Origin: Anarhynchus alexandrinus | Taxonomy: Eukaryota; Chordata; Aves; Charadriiformes; Charadriidae | Length of the DNA: 64,000 nucleotides | Direction of reading: 5' to 3' | Assembly (NCBI GenBank): GCA_008711295.1 | Contig: VUYV01000147.1 | Span: 1,492,577 to 1,556,576, forward strand | Shown here: piece by piece, positions 25,660-35,700 of the stretch | Layout: the number at the start of each line of letters is the position of its first letter | How positions within the stretch are numbered: position 1 is the stretch's first letter | Position numbers and translations under genes: made by a program | The notes under the pieces: generated by a model | Databases searched by the model: none | What the model was told of the DNA's origin: nothing | What the model saw: only the letters and a program-made list of their open reading frames with translations

Positions 25660-25985
25660 ACTGGAGGTCAGCTGTTAGAAGTCATCAGAGCTCAGGCACA
25701 TGTGCTCTCCAAACGACACCACTCATTCAATCACATTTTAGCAGCGTCCCAGCAGGAAGCGCTAATTTGTTTAACTCTATTAAGCTTAGATAAGAAAGGT
25801 AAATAATACGTCTACCCAATATAAGACAACCACTCCAAAATAAGTTTGACATTGGCCAATGATCACTCTAACATTTTTGTGGCTTTAGCAGCTTTGGAGC
25901 CTGTTGAATGGCACAATGGGGGAAAAAAAAGGAGTGAGAGAACGAATGCCCGCTTGTTGCTTTAGCCTATTCGAGATGAATTATT
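25660..25985. promoter_or_regulatory. Candidate conserved noncoding block
   Basis: This non-repetitive stretch between two CpG clusters has no long frame but many plausible factor-site words: GCGCTAATTTG, TTAAGCTTAGATAAG, and TTGGCCAAT, which includes a CCAAT box. Its position beside a CpG island makes an enhancer or proximal regulatory role plausible. Conservation has not been tested. Confidence 0.3.
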
Positions 25986-26079
25986 AGGAAGGACAGCCAA
26001 CACTCGGGCTAAACGCTAACAGATGTGGTGCCGGGTGTGCCATTTAGATGCTGGTGGTTTGCTGCAGAGCAGTAGGAAG

Positions 26080-26180
26080 TGGCCGCAGTGGGTGGCAACG
26101 GGAGTCGGTGTCCGGGCGGCGAGTGGCTGGGGGGGCACGGCCCCAGCTTCCCGGGGAAATCCCGCCCAATGGTGGGGCTG
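26080..26180. promoter_or_regulatory. CpG cluster with kB, GC-box and CCAAT sites
   Basis: About nine CpG fall in 100 bases. GGGAAATCCC at 26154-26163 is an exact match to the NF-kB consensus. It overlaps CCCGCCC (26161-26167, an Sp1-type GC box on the minus strand), which overlaps CCAAT (26166-26170). Three promoter-type sites within 17 bases are typical of a TATA-less promoter. A frame across the region (26079-26429) is not recognisable as a protein. Confidence 0.4.
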
Positions 26181-26429
26181 GCATGGTGTCTAAGGACCAG
26201 GTTTAGTCTTTTTACCTTATTTCTGCCAGGAATCGTCTTGTTACCAGGCATGTCTGACAGTGACTCTGGCCATGAGGCAGGAGAAAGGGTCTTTTCAGGG
26301 AGCACGCACAGCTCTAAAGATGCTCTGTCAGGCGGAAGCTGGTACAGGCCAGTCATCAAAGCCACGGGGGCTGAAGAGAGAGGCCTCCTTCAGCTCATTG
26401 GACTCACTCAGGATGTGATGAAGCAATAA

Positions 26430-29400
26430 CTTTGTCATTGACATGTTTAGGAAGGGTTTTTGCAAAGACACTGATGGGTTTTTGTGTAAGATGAGTCTGG
26501 TATCCATTAAGTGAGAGTCTGGGATGTTCTGGGCAGCTGTATGGTGTGACAAAAACAGGCTGGCTGCTTCACCTTGCAGATATCTGCCAGTTGTTTTCCA
26601 ACAGGACTGATTTTCAGCTTCTTGGCATGTAAATTAGAGTGACATAGCTGTGTGTTGAAACCTGACAAAGCCATAACAAACTGGTTGAATGCCTTGTGGT
26701 GTTCAAAGCTTCAGTGACAGGGACAAAAAGGTTTTCAACACAAAAACTAATATTTTGCAGTGATGTAGGAAATCAGTCAAGGAACGCAAAAAACAATAGC
26801 AAAGACCCAAAATGGGAGATGCGATTAACTTGTGAGCAGACCACAAGCCAAAGTTTGCTCAGAAAAAGCCATCACTGAACACATTTGATGAATGAAGACA
26901 TTCTTATCACAACCTAGTTGTATAAAAGAGCAGAAGACGGCCTGTTTGCCAAGATAGTGTGCATCCCCTCCCACCTTGAAAAAGTGTCGGTGTAAATCCT
27001 GATTCATGGAGGGTAAGTAAGGAAATGTGTCAGCCAGTGGGTGAAGTTTTTACCCGAACCGTGCTCAGGGGGCTCATCTTCCTGTGTGCAAAGCATGTGT
27101 GTAGTTTCTGCCACAGATTATCACTGATTTCTTTTTTTTTTTTTAATGGGCAACTCAGTTTGATACAGAATAAATTGTCAGCAAAGAAAAGATTGTCCTG
27201 AGTTCTTTCTAACCTCAACCCTGTTTGGGGGCTGGTTATGTTCTGCCCTGTACTGTTCCTGGGATGAAGAGTCTCTTCATTAAATAGTCTAATATTAAAT
27301 ATCTGTTCTTCATCTGCTGTGTCTTCTCACCTTCATTTTTGGGGTCTGAAAAAACAGACGATTGCACTTTTCAATCTTTTTGCCTGTTTTGACTGGTTAA
27401 ATCCATGTTCCTAGGGTCAAACAGTTAATCACTGGAAGCTGGATTTCTCATCTGTCACCCTGGTTTCTTGCCTGCCAGATGAGACAGGACAGCACTGTAG
27501 CCAAAAGGCTCCTGAAGCCCAAGCAACTACATTTTTAAATGATTGCTCACAGTTTGACGAATTTCATAGCTCTTGGGAAAAGCTTTCCAGCAGACCAGTG
27601 GGAGAAGCCTTGGAGTATCTTGCCTGGGGAAGCTGTGGACAGTTCACCAGCAGCAGTCTGTAGGTGCAAGTTAGGCAGACATCTGTCAGGAATGACATAG
27701 GCAGTGTTACCTGGTGCTTTGGGGGTGGCCTGGAGACCTCCTGCAGTTCCCCCAGACATCTCTGACTGCCTGATGGAGGATCAAGGCCTGCCTCATCTCA
27801 CAGGGAAGAGGCTGCATGCCACTATGGCCATACCTCATTAGCCTGATCCTCCACTTATGTGGAGATGAACTTATGAACTTTTTATTTTATGGATATCTTA
27901 ACAGCATTGAACAGAAGGATTTTGGCTTCTCCCTACAGTGTGACAGATTTTGCTGAAGAGACCGCAAGAATTGGATAGGTAGCCTCCATTCCAAGTCCAA
28001 GTTTAAACTGCTCTGAAAACATCTGTTTTAGTTTGACTCTTGCAGGTGGGAATGTCATTCCTAGTACTTTTGTGAAGCTGCTAACATTGAGTTTGAAATA
28101 ATTTTAGTGTTAGAAACACAAATAAACAACTCATAGACTTTAATGCAGTATAAGCCACTCCGGTGCCTCCCATATAGGTCAGTTTGTCAAGGGCACAATT
28201 ATCAGACCCATTCTCAGATTGAATTTAATCATGGGACAAAATACAATGGCAAACTCCGTCTTTAGAGGAACAAAGGCAGCAGATTTGACACCGTGTCTGT
28301 TATGTAGCAATAATGACAGCAGGGTCCAAAAGCTATTTTCCAAACACTAGTTCATGGTTCCCTGCCCTTGGAATTGTTGTGTTCGCCAAGTCAGCTGGAT
28401 TTTAAGGGTGCTTACCCTTTCTTATGGTCATAGTCTCCCATGATTTGGCCAGACCTGAATGTGGGTCTCAGTGACTGCAGAAAACAAAAAGTGATGCCTC
28501 TCTGTCGTCACCACTCGGGCACGGGTTTATCTATGTATGTGCAGGATTGCTGGCAGGGACACGGAGAACCCTAAAACCTTGTCACCTCAGCAGTGCTGCC
28601 TGTGTAGGAAACAGACATTGCATGCTACGACTAAGCTCAGCCACTTGCACAGGCTCTTCCAATAGGCCTGTGTGTTTCAAATACTGGTCTTTGCAGATTT
28701 TGGATTTTTTATTTAGACCTTTTTCTTTCTGTGCCCCAACTTTTCATAAGCATGCATCAACTATAGTTGTTGTAAAATGCTGGTAAAGCACTGCAACAGG
28801 GACTGAAAAGGCAACAGGAGAATGTCATTTAGAATTACAAATGAGCTGGACTGGGATGAGCTTCACATTTAACTGTTTTATTTCACTTCCCCTCCTCACG
28901 CTGTGAAGTTAATAGAGAGAAACCTGTATTGCAGAGCTGACTCCAGGCAACATCTCCAAAATTCAGCTAGCTGGAAGCAGGGCTTTTGCCTCAGTTTTTG
29001 AACAGCTGATATAAATCAGTAGACATCCACTGATTTCAAAACTTCTGCTATTGGTTTATGCCAGCTGAACTCTGGCCCATTTTGTGTCTTGCCATCCCTC
29101 ATCACAGTAGGTGGCAAGCACACGAGGCACACACTTTTCTGTCGTAGCCACCCCCAAAATAGGCCCAGTACTTAAGGCAATCATGTGAATTTAGGAAGTG
29201 TTTTTGGAATAGGAATTCACTTGGGAGAGGGAAATCATTCAACAAAAAGGGTGGGTGCACGGATAAAACTTCCCTCTGTGCAGGAGCAAGGTCCTTATGA
29301 GCACGTCTCAGCCTAGCAGCCAGGGCCGTGACACTTATTCCATAAAAGCTGCCTAAATATTTTTGACTTCTGCTCGGCATTGTTACATTAAGGATTATGA

Positions 29401-31045
29401 AAAATTAAGGAGATCTTTTAATTCTTGTTTTTAAATGGCACGGAAAAGAGAATTACATTTAGTGACAATGGCAGAAGACTAGATAAATGTGATTCATCCT
29501 TTCCAATGAGTTAAAGAGTATTAACTGCTACAGTCACTTGCTCAGCAAGGATTCCCTGTTACTTGAAAATATGTTTTACATATTTAGTTTTCTGCATTTC
29601 TCAACAATCCATTACTTAAATGTATTTTTCTTTTTTTCATGATCAGAGATACTGTCTTGTAACTTGTTCTGTTACTTCTGAGTGAAACAACTGGATTTTG
29701 GACATAGCTTGAATGATTCCCTGCAAAATCCCTCATATGATGGAAACTTATATTCCACATAATTACCTTAGATATTTTTAGTTACAAGGTATTATTTTAA
29801 CCATAAAAGATCATATAGGTAATTAGTCACAGAACAGAGTACTGAATGCATCATTATTTCCTAAATTTGTCTAGGAAAGAGTTTTCTTGTCCTGCTAGAT
29901 TACATGATACTGCAGGCTATTTTTGCATCCCAAATCAGAATGAAAAGTCAAATATTTATGTATACGAAAAACCCAAAATACATTCTGACCAGAGTCAAGC
30001 CATTACTTTTAGTATAGGTTCACATTTCAAAGTGAAAAGTTGTTAGGGTCCAGAAAATAAACTTTTACTTAGGAAAACATCAAAACAAAACTGTTGAAAG
30101 AATTGGAATCATAAAAAAAAATTGTTTTGAGATTCACAAATGTCTATGTTTTCCTATTGGCAGCTTTGGTTTTGATTGCCAGGCTTTTACCAATTGGCTC
30201 AAAAGTTTCCTACAAAGCATATACTTGATGCCTAGTCTTGCATCAGTGATCTTTCCCCAGAATTTCCCAGGATTATCCAGCCTCATATTTCAGCTACAAA
30301 ACTAATATAACTCTTCTTTCCAAGTTCTTTATCTATGCAAGCCCACTTTCCACAGTTATGTGTTGGATGTCCCAGCCGTGTACCTCACACACTGATGTGG
30401 GCTGCTTGCTCAAAGCATGGCTCTACAGGAACTTGTTCACTTAATGCATATTAAAAGCGTTTGCCGTGAAGATGAAGGATTTGTAGTTCATTCATGGGGC
30501 AGCTGGTTTCAGTCTTTGTTTTCTTCACTTGTATTTATGTTAAAAACTCATCTCTTCTGTTGGACCTCTTTTATTTATTTAATTATTTTCACATATCCTA
30601 TGCATATATATACACATCATCTTCCATTTTCCCTGGCACAAGCCCACACGAAAAGGTGTCATACTTTTTCTCTAAGCTCATAAGAATTTTACTTAATGGT
30701 TGTATTAATCCATCTAAATGGAGAGGGGAAATGTAAAATTATCCTCCTAGAATTTAGCCAAAAGGTCTAACTAAATACATTTTCTGCAAAAAATACATCG
30801 AAGCCACACACCGAGCTGCAGATGTCTAATTTCAGAAGTCACCTGTTTTTCTAGTAGAAATTCAGCATGAAGCGAGTTTCTCCCTCAGATGAATATACTG
30901 AGGTAAACATGATATGAAAAGCAAAAAAAGGTAGACTAAATTTTTACAGAGCTGTAGGCTTGAAAGTGTTGGGCTCTTGTAGAGGAAACTCTATAGCGCT
31001 ACAAAAAAAAGGTTACAGTTCTTTCTGGGGATAGCTATGCTTAGG
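26430..31045. other. Unique nongenic DNA
   Basis: No gene, RNA or transposon is recognised in about 4.6 kb. Frames at 27547-27759, 28547-28786, 29102-29380 and 30417-30683 are short and featureless. A poly-T run occurs near 27130. Composition shifts back to AT-rich after the CpG domain. Confidence 0.6.
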
Positions 31046-31147
31046 TGCTTAGGGACATGGTTTTGTGGTGGTTTTGGCAGTGTTAGGTTAATGATTGGAC
31101 TCAAGGGCCTTATAGGTCCCTTCCAACCTGGACAATTCTATGATCCT
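31046..31147 (+). mobile_element. CR1 LINE 3' tail, about 100 bp
   Basis: Starting at GGTGCTTAGGGACATGG, the sequence follows the last few codons and the 3' untranslated tail of the same kind of CR1 seen at 11499-12428, in the opposite orientation. It ends in the CCTTCCAACC box and one octamer-like ATTCTATG followed by a decayed copy. The reading frame is lost. It is a very short, extreme 5' truncation, which is common for CR1. Confidence 0.9.
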
Positions 31148-32635
31148 ACTTGTTTTGACCGATCTACTCCAGGGATCTGCGTGGCCCATGAGTTATGCTG
31201 TCCATGCAGATAGCACGAACCCTGCAGTTATTTTTGCCGTCAATTCAGATGATACTGGCACAAGATTTCAGCCTCATGGGAGAAAAGGAAAGGTTGCTGC
31301 TGAGCTGGAAACTCTTCCCAAGAAGTTACTGATAGAGTAGGAGGATCCATTGCTTTCAGGCAAGGTAAGGGTCTGGGCCTACAAATGCATTTTTTTTTTT
31401 CTCTCAGAAAGTCATTGTTCACTGGCCTAATCATATTCAAATCAAGTCTGGTGGAGGTTTTCACTTTAGAGTTCAAATTTTACCTTTGCTGCCTGCAGAA
31501 GATGTGTAGCCAAGCCCAATCAGTCCATCTGGAAGCCTCAGTGTGCATCTCTGCTTCATCCATGCAGGGGAGCCACTGCAGGGCCTGACTGACCATGACT
31601 TATTTTAGGATTACCTAGACTATCAGAATCAAATGACTTTTAGTTGATTTATTGTCTACTTGGATCAACACCTTCACTTACCACCCTGTGCTGAAAGATC
31701 GGGGTACCCAAACAGTATAAATCACACTGGCTCATCTGCTGGCAGGGAAGTGGAGGGTAGCCAAAACAACCAGTAAGAAACATCAAGGAGAGATATGTTC
31801 TCAGTCCCTAGCCCAGACAGCATCAAGGATGAAAGAAACACAGCTGTGTCCAAATGGGCTCCAAAGCATGGCTTCTTTCCTGGGGTCAGATATCTAAAAC
31901 ACAGAAGTCCTTTCTTGCTAAAATGGAGGGGAAGAAATATAATCTGTATTTGCAGTAGCCAAATGCTTTGGAGTGCTCGTCTGAGAAGATCAAAATTTCA
32001 CCCTTTGTTTGATTGCAGTGGAGAAGGGAAAGTAGGTATTCAGCCTCCCCGGTCTTCCACCCTGCTAGTTTAGTCACCAGGCAATAAAGTAGTCTGAGGT
32101 GGGGTCTTCCCTGCATCTCTTGGATTGATTCTGTTGTCCTTTGTACAAGTAATTGGATATTCTCTAGCCCAGGGACCTAAGCCCCACTCAACTCTTCCAT
32201 GTAAGTGAGCTCCCATAGTCTGTACTGCAAGTAAAAAGCTTACCAAAAAAAGGCGGCTTGCTTATGCTATGTTATAATGAGGTATTTTACTATGGATTAA
32301 GAGGCACAAGGTAATCCAGATGCAAGTATGCTCCCAAGGAGTTAAAATCACAAAGTAGGTGACAGAAAGCCACACTAGTGCCATGTTGGGAACACCACTG
32401 TTTTGCAGCCTGTGGGCTGGAGAAGCTGATGCTCCTTAATAATGAGTGACTTTTTTGGTGAAGGAGAGAAGAGTGCTGTATTTCCACCCTGAGAAGATCA
32501 AAGTGTTAAATCTCTCTGTTTCAAAAGGAGAAACCAGGTCAATTGTGAAGAGATGGCTTATAATTCAAACCACTGTGAAGAAGTAGTATCTCAGCCTAGA
32601 ATAAGCAAATAGCAAGTTAGAGAGTTTGTAAATTA
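31148..32635. other. Unique nongenic DNA
   Basis: No gene or repeat is recognised. Frames at 31140-31340, 31385-31588 and 31795-32073 show no domain. A T run near 31388 sits before CTCTCAG, a passable acceptor sequence, but no matching donor or coding content follows. Confidence 0.55.
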
Positions 32636-32639
32636 GGTA

Positions 32640-33880
32640 TATCAGTCTGAGTCCTCTTAGTGAACTTTATCCGAGAATACTTAAAATATTGGCTGCAGCA
32701 ATCTCAGAAGCTTTAGCAGTTTATGTTTAAGAAATGGTGGAGGACACACAAGCTACTGGAAGGCTAGAAAATATCATACCTAATTTTTAAAAAAAGAAGG
32801 GAAGGTATAGATTATTCAGTTTAACTTAAGTATCTAGGAAATACTGGAAATAAGAAGCAGACCTTTTTTTTTGCAGGATGAGTTGAGTAACAAACATTAT
32901 AGATTAATCAGGAGTTAATTTTCCTCCACAGAATGGTGATAAACTTTCTGGACTGTGTGGTAACAGTAGATACAGAAACATATATCTTGACTGTAATAAG
33001 ACTTTGACACTGTGTTATGCACCAAGCAAGTGGGCTAGGAAAGCATAGCCTTGAGAGTATGTGGAACCTGTTGAGATAAATATTCCAAGACCCTCATAAT
33101 TTTTCACTCTCCCACGGGAAGAATGAATAAAGAGGGGTTGCATGGGACTGTGTCCTGTCCAGGCTCTGTTTGATGCTGGATGGTGGATGAAACAGAGTTA
33201 CTACATTTGTAGAAGACATGGTAATTTGAAAGACCATAGCTATGCTGGAGGCAGGAGTAATATTCAAAAGGATACAGAGTAAACAGAGAAATGGTCTATA
33301 AAGTAGGATAATTCTATGTGAATACAATAAGCACAAGTACCAGTTTCTACACTTAGGTGAAAAAAAAGTTCACAGTGGAGAACAATTGACTACACAGCAG
33401 ATCTACAGGGGAAAAAAAGAGTTATGATGAATTGGAAGCTGAACATGCTTGCTGGAAAAATGTGAATGTCACACTGGGGGATATAAACTTGAGTAGAGCC
33501 TAAAAGTGATGTGATATGATCCTTCAATTCCATCCAGGTTTGAAAGACCTTTGCTGGAGTCTAGTGTACAGTTTTGTTCCAAGGAAGATGTGGGCCTAAT
33601 GGAAAGGGCCCAGAAAGCAGCAGCTTGAATGTCCTGAAAGGAATGGGTCTTTTTTCACTTCCTGAATGGAAGAAGGTGTTTCCAAGATAAATATCCATGG
33701 CAAAGGTGTAAGTGTGGGGAGGTTCCAGAGCCTCTTTAACTTACGGTCTTCAGACATCTGCTAAGAATGATGTAGTTTGTATAGTTTGTTTCTGACATGG
33801 AGTAGAAGAGAAGAATATATGACCTTTTGAGGTCCCTTGAAGAGGGCCTTGAGATTTTGCCATGATCTTATGATTAACCT
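32640..33880 (+). mobile_element. Ancient CR1-clade LINE relic, reverse-transcriptase region
   Basis: No open frame survives, but the order of recognisable pieces matches a CR1 reverse transcriptase read on the plus strand. Near 32675-32760 it follows the segment before the polymerase core; 32981-33020 (TATCTTGACTGTAATAAG and onward) is the decayed YLDF-SKAFDT motif; 33147-33175 is the decayed QGS-LGP-LF segment; 33203-33225 is a decayed FADDT site. Further on, 33563-33640 matches the YCVQFWAP-type region and 33822-33877 the AGGTCCCTT tail and an octamer-like end. Many indels show great age, well before the copies at 11.5 and 55 kb. I recognised it by comparison with the consensus typical of reptile CR1 families. 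Confidence 0.75.
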
Positions 33881-34620
33881 TACTCCACGTAACACCAAGG
33901 TCTACGTAACAGAGAGGTCAGTGGAGCTGCAACCTGGCTTGACCACACTGTTGAATGTTATGTTTAATTATTAATACCAAGCAAGAAAAGAATAGGAACT
34001 CTGATTTCTCCTGGTGCTGTGACTGATTTTACCGAAGAAGCTAGCAGAATTACAAGCAGCTATGTGTCTGTGCTTCCCCGGTGGAGGAGGCGCAGGTACA
34101 CAGACAACTAGTCAATTAGCTCATCAGGCCCCATAGTCCAAACAAGTTTGGTCCCACTACATATCATTGAAACTTACAGGAATAACGGCAAACTGAAATA
34201 GCAATTGATTTTAATAGCACAGCTCAGTAATTTGAAGAATGTATCCGAACTGGTAGAGGTGGATATCCATTTCAGTCATGTGCAATCTGCAAAGTTCATC
34301 ATGAACTTATGGAAGTTCATCACTTCCAGAAACAATCAGCAAGGGTAGGTGCATATGGAAAGCCATTTATGAAGATTACGCAAATCCATGAAACAGAACC
34401 TGGAGTTTAGAAGTATTTGTTCACTGTTCAGAATAAGTGAAGAGATGTGTGCTGTATGTGGCTGGAGGGAAGAACTGAGGGGAATGCACACAGGAGGAGG
34501 GATTTTTTACAGTCACCAGTTTGACAACATTAGGCAGGACCATTAGAAGAAATAGGCTATCTTTCTATATGTTATAATTGTGTGTGTGGTATTGCTTTTA
34601 ACCCTGTATAAAATCCAATA
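33881..34620. other. Unassigned DNA between LINE relics
   Basis: I recognise nothing here. It has no long open frame, and words such as CACAGCTCAGTAATTTG do not identify a family. Given its neighbours, part of it may be further decayed LINE sequence. Confidence 0.4.
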
Positions 34621-34624
34621 ACAT

Positions 34625-35165
34625 GCTTGACTGGAAAAACAGTCTTTATTTGAAGGCATTCAGAGATGGAAAATCCACCACTTCTTTTGTAATTTTCTCT
34701 AATGGTTTAACATTCTCAAGTCTGGGGAGGGAAAAAACCCAACCCAATCCAAACCAAACCAACCAAAAAAACACCTCCCTTCCCCCCGGTCTGCATGATT
34801 TCCAGTCTGAATGTTTGTGGATTTAATTTTCAGCTCTTCTTTATTTTCTCAGTAGATTAAAGAGCCCTTGAGTCACTGGCTTTTTTCTTTTTCTTTTCTT
34901 TTTTTCCGAAGTGTTGATAAATTCTTCTATTTCTCTCTTTGATAAGTAAACAGACAAATTCTTACTGGCAAAGCCTAATCCCAGTCTTTCTGATGGCTCT
35001 TTTTTGTATTCTCTCCAAGTTCTTCACAGCCTCTTAAAACTAGAGTTACCAGAAGTGGATATGATGCTGTACTATCTTTCTCCGAGTGCTGAATACAAAA
35101 GTTAATTTACCTCTCAACTCCTACTCACTGATTGCCTATTTATTCAGCCATGAACTGCAGAGAGA
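34625..35165 (-). mobile_element. Ancient CR1/L3-like LINE relic, minus strand
   Basis: Read on the plus strand, the fragment follows the antisense wording of an old CR1-clade LINE abundant in turtles and crocodilians: CTTTATTTGAAGGCATTCAG, AATCCACCACTTCTTTTG, TAGATTAAAGAGCCCTTGAG near 34853, then GGCTCTTTTTTGTATTCTCT near 34996 and the CCAGAAGTGGATATGATGC and CAACTCCTACTC segments at 35050-35130. The matches come in the correct order along the antisense strand. An A/C-rich insertion lies at about 34728-34783 and pyrimidine tracts near 34880. No frame is open. Confidence 0.65.
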
Positions 35166-35224
35166 TGAAGTGACCTCTTGCATCATGAGTCTGAGTCCCT
35201 GCTGTTTGAATTGCCTAACCATTT

Positions 35225-35700
35225 ATAAGAACTAGAACTGCTGCACTGGGTCCAGCCAAAAGTCCATGAAGGCCACTACCACATCTCTGACAGTAGCTGG
35301 TCACAGAGATTTAAGGAAAAACAGAACAAGCTTACAAGGATCTTTTTCCCAGTGTATTTCCCAGTTTTCAGCAGTTTGCAGTTTAAAGACCTCTGAAATA
35401 AAAAGCTGCACCTTTGTGCTTAATAATTCTTGATAAATTTTTTTCCCATTAATTTATTTAGTCTGATACTTGCTAGTTCTTGGACTGTGAAAATTAGTGA
35501 ATAATCATTCACCGTTCATCTTCTCCATACTGCTTATGACATTTTATTTCTCTACCATATATCTCTTTAGGTTTCTCTTTTCCAAGACGGATACTCCTAC
35601 TCTGTCTCACTGTATAGAAGTTACTGCCTAATTTTGCACATTGCTGTAATTTCTGCCATATTTTTCTCTTTCTACTCTTTTATTTTGGAAATGGGGAAAA
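35225..35700 (-). mobile_element. Second ancient LINE relic, minus strand
   Basis: The start (ATAAGAACTAGAACTGCTGC, then ACTGGGTCCAGCCAAAAGTCCA) is the antisense 3' end of a CR1-clade family widespread in turtles, with its characteristic AAGAACATAAGAACTG-type terminus. Decayed downstream words (CTGACAGTAGCTGGTCAC, CTCTTTTCCAAGACGGATA) follow in the right order. It lies beside, but is distinct from, the relic at 34625-35165. Great age and indels leave no frame. The far boundary is uncertain. Confidence 0.6.
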
